NCBI GenBank assembly: GCA_032622095.1
Contig: CP136064.1
Location: 196,447,948 to 196,511,947 of the forward strand
Reading direction: 5' to 3'
Length of the DNA stretch: 64,000 nt
Source: Siphonodentalium dalli
Taxonomy: Eukaryota > Mollusca > Scaphopoda > Gadilida > Siphonodentaliidae
A program made the position numbers and the translations under genes. Of this stretch, positions 39,301 through 51,300 are shown one piece after another (the stretch's first letter is position 1; each line of letters opens with the position of its first letter). Under the pieces are notes generated by a model. That model was not told the origin of the DNA. It worked only from the letters and a program-made list of their open reading frames with translations, and did no database searches.

Positions 39301-42300
39301 AAGTTAGAAGATATCGGATGTCGAGTTATACAGTGCAAAGGCGATGCAGATGACGACATCGCAAACACTGCGGTTGAATCAGCGAAGACTGTATATATAT
39401 ATGTACAACATTGATTGGTGAAGATACAGATCTTTTAATCCTTCTGATCTACAAATCTGATGCCACTGGACCTGGTCTATTCTTCAGGAGCGACCGGAAG
39501 CAGAAAAACCCACCTCTATACCGAAAATAATCAGATTCGACATATTCGAGAAATCTTAGGAGATCAGCTGTCTCACATTTTATTGTTTCTGCATGCATAC
39601 ACAGGCTGCGACACGACATCTCGGATTCTCGGTATTGGCAAGCCGAAAGTTTTCAAAAAGATGGTCAATGACAAGTACCTGCAAGAAATCGGGCACAGAC
39701 TCACGGAAACGATATCACCAACAGACGTGGAGCAGTTTAGTCGAGCTGCCATGATCGCTATTTTCGGAGGAAAACCTACTGATACTTTGACATCTTTACG
39801 GCATAAAATGCTAATATCCAAAGTGGCATCGACCAAACTCTTTGTCAAACCCGAAACGCTACCGCCCACGGATTCAGCTACAAAGCACCACAGCAAACGA
39901 GTATACCATCAGATACAGACTTGGATCGGGAATACTGTCGAAAACGAGATCAACTGGGGTTGGACAATCGATGATGGCAAGTTTGTTCCCGTGGCTACAG
40001 ACCTCCCACCTGCACCAGAATGCCTCTTGAAAGTAATCAGATGTACTTGCACGACGGGTTGTACTACAACAAGGTGCAGCTGCAAACGTAATGGACTGGT
40101 GTGCACGGTAGCCTGTGGCAATTGTCAGGAAACTGTGTGTTCCAGTTACAAAGAGGACACACATTTAGATGAAGATGTGTAGATCAGTCATGTATTTTTG
40201 TATGTATAAAAGAAATATGTGCACAGTAATCGGTATAAAATTATATCCAGATCTGATTATTTTCGGTATCTGCCACGCCCATTTTATCCGTAATTGGAAT
40301 TAAATTGATACCATACCATATGTATGTCATATACGATCATATACAGCATTTAGAAACATTTCCACACAACGCCTGATACTTATTTAACATTGTAAATATG
40401 TTCTGCAACATATATCCAAGAATTAACGCATCAGACGCGAAATTTGTGTAATCACTAAACGCTCTCTAAATTGACAATAATAAAAAAACGACTATTACTC
40501 AAACACATATGAATATGGGTATTTTCACATGTCATATAGTGTATCACTACTGCAATGTACTACACTAATTACAATGCCAAATTTCCAATTACGAATGGAA
40601 CTGGACCATTATATCCATTATCACAATCACGAAACGCTCTCTAAAACTTTCAAATGTTAGGCTTGTCCAACGCCCAAGATGACTGGGTCATTAACATATA
40701 TTATTAGAATGCCGTTGCACATATTACAACGAGCTAATGTTCATTGTTAAGATGTATTCATGATTTATGTGTTGGAATTCCAGATTTCACCAGTTTTTCC
40801 TCGAAAATGTGAATTTTATCCCAAAAATTGACAATTTTTGCAACTACAATGAACGTATCATACATGCATTCAATAATGGATCCAAATACCCATCTCACCA
40901 ATGGTAGATAATAAATGTATATTATTTATTTTAGCGAGTATGATGGAATTCCAGAAATCACCAGTTTTATACAAAAAACAGCATTTTATCCCCAAAAATG
41001 AGGCATTTCCGCCACTCCTATCAATGGGTCATTCTAGGATACTGTTGGTGACACCTATACACATATTATAACGAAAGAAACTTTTGTATTGCAATTTGTT
41101 TACGGTCCGGTGGTTTATTTGGCCAGATCCACTAGACTACAACAAACCGGCCAAAACCGGCCAAATAAAGCTTCAACAGCCTAAAATATCTTCGGTCTGT
41201 CTCAATAGAACCATACAAATATGGATATCATTGGAATCGGCTCCTTGACCACATTGTGATAGTTACAGTTATGCCCTGTGCCAATGCATTCTCTTATATA
41301 TGCGAGTCGACCATAGGTCGCCTCGCATATATAAGAGAATGCATTGGCCTAAAAAAAAATCTTTTTTTAACACTTTTTACCATTTTTTCTTACATTCTTT
41401 AACAATTTTATAATTTTTAATGTGTTAAGCCAATGCATTCTCTTATATATGCGAGGCGACCTATGGTCGACTCGCATATATAAGAGAATGAATTGGCACA
41501 GGGCCCTTCTGTTGGGTAAAGGGTTAATCCCTTGATTAATGCATCAAGTAATATTCGGGAAGTACCCCGATCTTTAATCAGATCTTTAATCAGATATTCC
41601 AGCTTTATACCGTAAACTGAAATACGTTGAAAATATTAAAATTCCATTTATGCAAAGAAGTACCTCTTTTATTAGGCCACACCAGAATTAGGTTCCATAA
41701 AGTGTTTCCCTTACTGCACATATCATTTGATTATGCACATGTTTCATAGTTTACTACACAGTCTTTTGCACACAATGTACATGCAGCCTTAACCCTTTAC
41801 CCAACAGAAGGGCCCTGTGCCAATGCATTCTCTTATATATGCGAGTCGACCATAGGTCGCCTCGCATATATAAGAGAATGCATTGGCTTAACACATTAAA
41901 AATTATAAAATTGTTAAAGAATGTAAGAAAAAATGGTAAAAAGTGTTAAAAAAAGATTTTTTTTAGGCCAATGCATTCTCTTATATATGCGAGGCGACCT
42001 ATGGTCGACTCGCATATATAAGAGAATGCATTGGCACAGGGCATAACTGTAACTATCACAATGTGGTCAAGGAGCCGGTTCCAATGATATCCATATTTGT
42101 ATGGTTCTATTGAGACAGACCGAAGATATTTTAGGCTGTTGAAGCTTTATTTGGCCGGTTTTGGCCGGTTTGTTGGGTAAAGGGTTAACTGTAAAAGTAT
42201 AGAATGTGGCAACCTATCATAGGGGAGAGGGGGAGGTGTGGCCGTATATAACTTTGGGATAGTAATATAGGAATTATGTCACTGGTCAAAAGCTATGAAA

Positions 42301-45300
42301 TGTTTCTTTTCTTCTTTTTTTTTGAGAAAACAAATTTAATATCTACTGCACTACATGTACCGTAATACTTTATTAATTAAAGGTACTCAATCTGATCAGA
42401 TGCTCCTAAATTACTATTTCTTTGGCTTCAGGGGTAAAAAATATTTGAACCCACCCATCAAAGCTCAGAGTGATCAGATATCGATTTTTGAAGTTTGATA
42501 TTTCTCAAGATGTGTAATAATATGTGGCCCAGAAACACGTGGTCAAACGGAAGGTCTTGGACAAAATTGTGGATGAAGATGGATAACTCTAAAATCAAGT
42601 GGTAATACTGCCAAATTTTGTGATATTTAAGTGATAATACGGCCATATTTTGTTGAACAAAATGTTGATAAATAACAAGTTTTGGGAAATTTGATACCAT
42701 AGTTGACAGTGGTTAGCATTATTTCGTTGCAATAAATCGATTCTGATAACTAAAGCGTATTTTGAAGAAATGTTGTTGTTGTATCTTGATGATATGGGGA
42801 CCATCTGATCGGATTGAGTACCTTTAATTCCTTTCTCTTTACATTTAATTTGGTCCACCTGATTTCTGTGGCAAACTTATTATTATTTTTGTTTTTATAA
42901 ATACAACTCCTCTTCAAAAACCATAACAAACATGTCAGTAGATATTTTTTGATGCATAAGATTCCGAGCTGTTCTTGATGTGTTTGTCTTGATGATGCTT
43001 GTTTGTTCTGTTACACGGTTTCCCACAAACAACCAATATTAAGTCCAGATATATACAGTAATTCCCTAAATAATTGACTCCTTAACCACAGCAGAATTAT
43101 GGGTAATTTTTCAGGATTTTGTCAGAAATATGGCTTGTTGCCATTCATTGGAAAGCTCTCAGTGAGAGCTTTCCGATGAATGGCAACAAGCCATATTTCC
43201 GACTAAATCCTGTAAAAATTACCCATAATTCTGCTGTGATTAAGGAGTCGATTATTTAGGGCATTACTGTAGAGAGAAAAAAAGCTTTATGTACACTAAA
43301 CAATAAACAAAAGTTTCACTAGCTTACTGTCACTGCTAACTGACATTTGCTGAATGAGGTCCCCCAGAGGGTGAATTTGGTGATTCTAGCCCACTGTGCA
43401 GAGTAGCTTCACTAAATTCACCCTCTGGGGACCTTATTCTTCAAATGTCCAGCACCATATTTTGAGGCGTGAAACTTATTTCAATAATAGATTGCTTATC
43501 TGTTATCGGGACATATACTGCCACACATGCGACCAGGACATACAATTTATTAACATTATTTCCTTCTCACACTCGTATGTTCTGGTCCCGTACCAGGTGT
43601 GAAGGTATGCTGTCTCGAGCACTACATGTATGTCTGAATGTTCAGGTCAAGAACCCATTCAAACTTGTGAATATCACGTCCCATCCACAGGTTTTGCAGG
43701 TGATGACATGCATGGACAAATGATTTTCTTACAGTTGTCCAACGCCACATCAACAAGCATGAGAATATGGTGCCAAACATGTTCTGAATGAGGTCCCTGG
43801 GCTAGCATCACTAAATTTGCCTTCTGGGGACCACATTCTGCTTAGTCTTCATATTCTCTGGAAAGTAGCTTTATTATCAAATTAGCACATTTTTTAGTTT
43901 CTTTAGAAAGTTTCTTTTTTAGTTTTGTTTCTCTATAACCCCAAATTGTCAGATGACATATTGTATTACCGAGGTGCCCAATGGGTGCACATCAGATGAC
44001 ATATTGTATTACCGAGGTGCCCAATGGGCACATCACTCAGATGACATATTGTATTACCGAGGTGCCCAATGGGCACATCACTCAGATGACATATTGTATT
44101 ACTGAGGTGCCCAATGGGTGCACATCGCCATCTTCACCATCTGGGAACTTAAATCTGTGTCAAGATCTCTGATAGAAAATGAGACTATTCAGAATGAGGT
44201 CCCCAGAGGATTAATTTGGTGACTAACCCATTGTGCAGGGTAGCGTCACAAAATTTACCCTCTGGGGACCTCGTTATGCAAATGTCCAGCACCATATTCT
44301 GAGGCCTGCACATCAATATTATAGCATGATTCTGCGTGGCTTATGAGTATTTTGCTGGGAAAAAGTAGATGCAGGGAGGGAAAAAATAATCTAAAAAAAA
44401 ATGTTCATTACAACAAGAAGAAAACAAATGACTCAAACAAAAGACTCAACAATCTTCTGCACTACATCATATTTTCGTCAACATACAAAATTTTTGGCTT
44501 GCAATATGGGAAAAAATTGCAAGATGGGTTCTTAACCCTTTCATGATGGGAGCTGGTGCACCATTAAAGACCAGTGCCAGTGCATTCTCTTATATATGCG
44601 AGTCTCCCATAGGAAGCCTCGCATATATACGAGAATGCACTGGCTTACAAGATCAAGGTAGATATTGCTAGGCAATATATTCTCTTATATATGTGAGGCT
44701 CCCTATTGGAGACTCTCATATATAAGAGAATGCATTGGTACATGGTTTTCGCAAATAATCAGGAAGCTCCAGTCATGAAAGGGTTAAAGCACGCTTGTTG
44801 TCACCCAAACACAATATACTAGCAAGTCCGTAGCCAGCCACTAGCAAAGACAGTTCGTCATATATTATGAGGGCATTGGACACGAGCTGTGGAGCGACGA
44901 GAGGGGTGTCCCCTATAGCATTGAGGGGGGTCCGGGGGTTTCTCCCCCGGGGAACATTTTGGAAAAATACGATGCAAACGGCGTACTTTAGATCCACCCT
45001 GAAACAAAAAAGTTGAGCTTTGATTTTTCCAAGTTTTCTCTCACAAAACCTGAATCTGAACGGTATCTATATAGCCTAGCTGTTCTAAATGAACCAATTG
45101 TCTTGTGCATGGGGGAGTAACATAATCCACTGGGCCTGACCCTGGATCGAACCGAACCAGTATCAGACAAGTTTGTGACCTGAACCTGAAAATCTCTAAA
45201 TTCTAACATCTATAGTAGTCTATCTGCAGGGAATATCACCTCCCCCAATTTGTTTTTCTTAAGTTATTTATAAGTTTTTAACTTGCCATATGGGAGGGAC

Positions 45301-48300
45301 CAGGACACACTGAGAAAATTTTGAAATCTGAACATACAAATTACAAAATCCTAGTATCTATTGCGTAGCCTCAATGTTTCCAAATGTTAGAAACTTTAAA
45401 CCTGACACCCCCTATAAGGTTGGAAAATTTCCAATTGATGGTCATTTCAGTCAAAAATTTGGACCAAAAGTAGGAAAATATGTAAATGATGGTCTAAAAC
45501 AAAATATTCCCCACCAATAGATTGTTGGAAAATCGATCTACGAAATCGATTTTAACCTATTGTTTCATGTGACATTTCCAACTATTGTTATGTCGGGCAT
45601 GATATTTAGAACAGTTTTGACCAAGGTTGATGGACATAGCTTAATTGGCACTCTGTAGTATTTTCGTGTACCTGCCTCTGCCCCGGCTATGTGCTTTACA
45701 CGACACCCTTTCACTGTATGTATGGGTCTTTATATCCAGTGATTCCGGCAGGCTACTTTTAGTTGGTTATGTTGATGAACCACACGCAGGTCGAACTCCG
45801 GAGCCTTAAGCTGCTTTCACATACCTGCGGCTGATGCAGTTTAGACGCATCCGATTTCAAAACGTTGCGGTTAATTGCGTTCATGCACCACTAGTCTGGT
45901 CGTTGAGACTCGATTTTGAGGTGAACCTAGAACAAATTGTTTACAAGCTGTTTTCGGTGTCATTCGACGCGGAAAAGCATCAGGAACAACATATCAAAAA
46001 TCCGCGATGGGGAAACTTTGTTATCCACGATTGCGTCCAACATGGTTGTCTATACTACATCAGTTCTCGATATAAGTCATTATACAATATGAACATAATT
46101 CATACCGTTTTATAGCAATTAATTTTTTAAGGTTTTATACCGTAGATATCAAAATAATGGTGATCGGTCTCATTCGTGAGACTGCTCTGAATACTTATAT
46201 TTCTGCTTCTAGAGAAAGGCCGCATAGTCAATACATCCCTACTAAATCCCGTTTAGCTGTTTAATTACACATACATGTATATCACACGATTCAAGATTAG
46301 CGGTACAGATAAAACTGCGTCATTTTTCCGTTTCTGGACACCCAAAAGTCCAGATTTAACCGTTCCACAAGACCCTGATTTTGCTTGCTCTCTCGTGAGA
46401 TACATCAGAGAGAATTCGTACATCTCTAATCAAAAGTTTCTCTTATACTTGTAGTCATTCTTCCTCGCAATATTCGAGCGTTTGTTCACTCGTATAGGAC
46501 TAGCTATTCAATTTTGCGCTAAATGTAAATTTCATTCGATTTTGTCCATTTTGGTGGCCATTTTGGGAAAAATATTCTACATATATGGTTTACGACTAAG
46601 CAATGTTTGTGTATATTTCAATTTATTACGAATTTGGCATTAATTGGAGCACCTGCCGCAGAATTCAGTATTTTCCGATAACACCAGACATTATGGACGC
46701 CATCTTCAATAGAGAATTTTCCCCTAAGCGGATTTTGGATATGTTGTTCCCTACATTCTGCCCGACAATATGACACCAAAAACAGCTTGTAAACAATTTG
46801 TTCTAGGTCCAATGCTTCAACGAACAGACTACACAACCCCAGTGATATATATGTATGGTTTGAAACGTTGTGCCTATATAATCCGATAGCCGCATGCATC
46901 AGCAGCATGTGAGTGAAAGCAGCTTTATACCCACATGTGTTGGCGGTCTATATGTGTTGAAGTTGTGTGCACCAGTCTCTATTCAAACTAAGCCTGCATG
47001 TAGTATATGACTATATCTATATACGTACATACGTCGTTTGTTCGAAGGGAGGTCCCGCTCATCAAAATTTTGCCGTTTGGTCAACTGCTTCACATGACAC
47101 GTTCACCCGAACGGCGAACAGCAATTACCACCACCGGGCACATGCAGACAGAAGGGCCGTTCGTCCGAAGGGTACGAACCCCCGTGGCTACGGGCTTGTA
47201 CTAGACATCGTAATCATGATATATTAAAGGAGAATAGCAGCATTATTTTCTGGTAAAGTTTTTGCATCACTAACTGTCACTTTACTTAATACTTTGATGA
47301 CGGGAGCTGCACTGATGCAACATTAAAGACCCTGTGCCAGTGCATTCTCTTATATAAGCGAGTCTCCCATAGGGAGCCTTGCATATATAAGAGAATGCAC
47401 TGGCTTACCAGGTCAAGGTAAATATTGTAGGCCAATGCATTCTCTTATATATGTGAGGCTCTCATAGGGAGCCTCACATATATAATACATGTATAATGCA
47501 TTGGCACAGGGTTTTCGCCAAATTTCATGAAACTCTGGTCATGAAAGTGTTAAGTGAATTTCTATTTGGTTTTAAACTTTAACTTGTACTTGTCAAATTT
47601 TATTTCAGTTTATGGAAAACCTCGGATTTGTATGTTCGATGGTGGTTATTATTGTTATGACTGCCATGAGAATGAAGAAACTACGATACCAGCATATATT
47701 GTTCATAACTGGGACTTCAAAAAATATGCAGGTGAATACTTACAAATTCTAGTATAAACTCGACATTCGCCAGTTGACGATCAGGTTTCATGCAACTGGT
47801 AGGATGTGCTGCATGTATACATAAAACCCACATGTTCCTGTGTGTGTCCTCAGAATAATCAAGTATAGACACTTGAAGATTATAAAGCCCCAGCACATGA
47901 TGTCAAATCCTCTTCTTTCCTCTCTGACTTCTATCACATATCATATCAGATACTTCAAGTAAATTTATGTAATATTTGGGATAAATTAAGGGCGACTGTA
48001 TCTAAATTTCCGGTATTTGAGCGATTTGTTTAATCTGAAGTAACACCAAGAATGCTAACAATATGCCATGTGTGAGTGACGATGGAGCAGATATTGCTTT
48101 GCAAAAAAATGTATTTGTAGATAAAAATATATCAACTTTCACTTTGATTTGAGTACAATCATTATTCATATCACTCAATGATACCAATATACAGATGAAA
48201 TAAAAAACCAGAATATGATCGCCAAAGAGGTCTTCTAATTCTTATCATAATATTTCCAGATGAATATGTCAAATAAATGTTAGATTTAGGTCACCACATC

Positions 48301-51300
48301 CAGGTATTACTAAATGTTTGATAATTCATCAGCGGGTGTCTTGAATTTGATATCATATATTTCGTGATTGCTTTTTCTGCATGAAATGTGCTAATTTCTA
48401 ATTGTCCCAATCCACCGCCGTTATGTTATTGTGGTTATGTCACAAAACCTGAAACTTCTAATATATCATAATAAAATTTATGGCTTGAATAATAAACTTT
48501 GTTTAATATAATTTTCATGTTAATACATGTGGTTCTTTGGAGTACGTGTGTGTATTCAGTATGCATCCTCAAAACAAATTAATTCATTTGAAGCATATAT
48601 TTTCCATTGAATGAAGTGGAAGGTGTCTAATAAGTGGTATGATTCACATACAGCACCCCTTTAAAGCAACATGATGGTTTGCACTCCAAAATAAACATAC
48701 TAAATTTGCTGGTATCAAAATAGGTTGATAAATAGCTGAACTCTCTTTCTATGAGCATATGATGTCCCAGAAAGAAGCATTGAAGTCGTAAAATATTCAA
48801 CTTTGAACAAAAAAATTGGACCCCGAGCAATCCCTGCGCCAATTGTATTCATCGATTTCTGGAATCAGAAACAGAATAATGTGTGACTGTCCACAAAGGG
48901 AATATTGCATTATCTCAACAGGAAACTATTTTTTTGAGATTCCTAATACCAAATTTATGTTTAATAATTTTGGGGTTCGAATGAGCCATATTCTATAAAT
49001 AATGTTTGCACCAAGATTATAATAATTATACCCCCCCGCAACGAAGTTGTGTGGGGGTATACTGAAATTGGCTCATCCGCCCATGGACACAAATTTGTCC
49101 GGAGTTTTTCTCAGTCGTATTTAGATTAATTTCCATGAAACCTGGCACATACATCAACCACCATGGGAACCTGTGCACCTGCGATTATGATGTCTGTCGG
49201 ACTTTTTTTGGTGGAGTTATCCCCCCTTTTTCGACTTAGAAAATTTTCCCAACATGTATAATTTTGTCCGAGCTTTTATTCCTACATTTTTAGGTCAATA
49301 TTTAAAAAACTTGCCACAGATATTTAGTACCATGGGAACCTTTGCTCCTGCAATTATGACGTCTGTCCGACATTTTTTGGTGGAGTTATCCTCCTTTTTT
49401 ACTTAGAATTTTTTTTGCAACATGCATAATTTTGTCCGAGCTTTTATTCCTACATTTTTCGGTCAATGTTTTTTAATCTTGGCACTGATATTTAGTACCA
49501 TGGGAACCTGTGCACCTGCGATTATGACGTCTGTCCGACTTTTTTTGTGGAGTTATTCCCCTTTTTTTACTTAGAACATTTTCGGAACATGCATAATTTT
49601 GTCCGAGCTTTTATTCCTACATTTTTCGGTCAGTAGGTTTAAGATTAGGGTTAGGGTTGTGCACCTGCAATGGGAACTGTTATTTTAATATTTTAACTAA
49701 ATGTTTACTGACATGTGAAACATCTTAGTATTTTAAAAACACGGGGGGTATCCTTACTCCCATTGGGACAGTCACACCTCCAGTTAGCTACTATATGTTA
49801 CTACTAGCCAAGTCTAATTGTTTTGTAGCAATTCAACTTCTATCACTTTAGTAAGAATTTACAGCTGTATAAATTCTGTATAGCGGGTATGAGTCTATAA
49901 TAATTATTTATCAGTCCATTTCTATCACAGAGATGGGCAAACTCCAAAACATCTTGAACATAGAGTTAAAGGGGTATTATACACTAAATCCGGCCATTAA
50001 ATCGTTCATAGAGCACACAAGTGTATTTCATTTGTTGCATATATTCTGTTGAGTATAAAAGGAGATTTTCCCCAAAAAATGGCCGGATTCAATGTACAGT
50101 CCCCCCCCTTTAACATTGAAGATTATAGTTCAATTAAATTCTTCACATAATTTATTTCCAGTTGCCAAGAGGAATTATGTTTTTCTACAAGATGTTGAAG
50201 ACCAACCTGTGCTAGATGTTCATGCTGTAAATAATCGGCTTTATGAGCATGTAAAGGAACTAGGTGATATTAAGGTACAACAATTGTTCACAGAGAGTAG
50301 TTACTAGATTTAAATAATCGATGTATGAGAATGTAAAGGAACTAGATGATAGTAAGGTACACCCACTGTTCACAGAGAGTAGTTACTAGATTTAAGTTAT
50401 CAGAAAATGAAACTTACAAACTGAACGGTGCTGAATGATTGTCCAGAACATAATTTACTTTGGTAGAAATTGCTCTAAAGTGCAACTTTGAGAGTAAATA
50501 TATACATAGATGAATACTTGCTTTTGCAAAAGGTACATTTATTCAGTAATCTAAAGACACTGTATGTGGAATGAATGAATTCAGAGCCTATTTCAATGTT
50601 TATATGTTCCGGCAACCAAATTTTACTGGTTTTATAGTCCTTTGTTGGAATTTGGACTACATTGTATTCTATTTATTCAGTTTATGGATTACTCAAGAAA
50701 CTACATGATAAGTTCAAATCTGGATTCAGTCAGATGAATTTTGACCGAGTCATTATAATTTGTGGATTTGTTTTCTTCTGGACAATAGCTTTAGTTTAAA
50801 GTTGTCTGATTGCTTTCAAATACTCTCATGAAACTACAGATTAAGTTTGAATCTGGTTACATCCACACAATGAACTTATTTGATGTTATGATTTATCAGT
50901 TGCTGAGGCAGCAGTTGTGCTATTTGAAAGCATATCTATTCACCTGTAAGCCGTCAGTAGCTGAGAACTTCAAGAAGAGTCTATGGCCCAGGGAGCATTT
51001 ATTCGAGACCAACCATGTGTACACACCATCTGTAAGTATTCTTCACTTGTATGCTTGCAAGTAAGTGTTTCTAACTGCAAGCCTTGAAATAGTGTGGCTG
51101 ACATTTGCAGAATGAGGTCCCCAGAGGGTGAATTTAGTGATGCTACCCCGCATAGTGGGCTAGCATCACCAAATTCACCCTCTGGGGACCTCATTCTGCT
51201 TACACTTCAGCAGAATGAGGTTCCCAGAGGGTGAATTTGGTGATGCTAGCCCACTATGAGGGGTAGCATCAGTAAATTCACCCTCTGGGGACCTCATTCT

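Larger units (their letters stand above)
37418..41527. mobile_element. TTAA element (type 1) carrying a 3.7-kb transposon insertion
   Basis: TTAA at 37418 followed by CCCTTTACCCAA; at the other end TTGGGTAAAGGG followed by TTAA at 41524. The ends and the right 385 bp match the complete type-1 element at 41793-42184 in reverse orientation, which lies only 270 bp away. The resident element is split 12 bp from its left end by an insertion flanked by CAA. Confidence 0.85.

Noticed and set aside
40030-40182. The cysteine-rich C-terminus as a piggyBac-type zinc finger, making the ORF the TTAA transposase
   Set aside because: The spacing fits a CXC/CRC domain, the N-terminal part is a PIN nuclease rather than a DDD transposase, and the 3.7-kb element has CAA rather than TTAA flanks.
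46618-46908. Minus-strand 96-codon ORF similar to the + strand ORF at 45834
   Set aside because: The similarity comes from the subterminal inverted repeat of the Harbinger-like element.
49640-49665. GATTAGGGTTAGGGTTG as interstitial telomere repeat (also near 22655)
   Set aside because: Only about two units, inside a dispersed repeat that occurs twice in the window.
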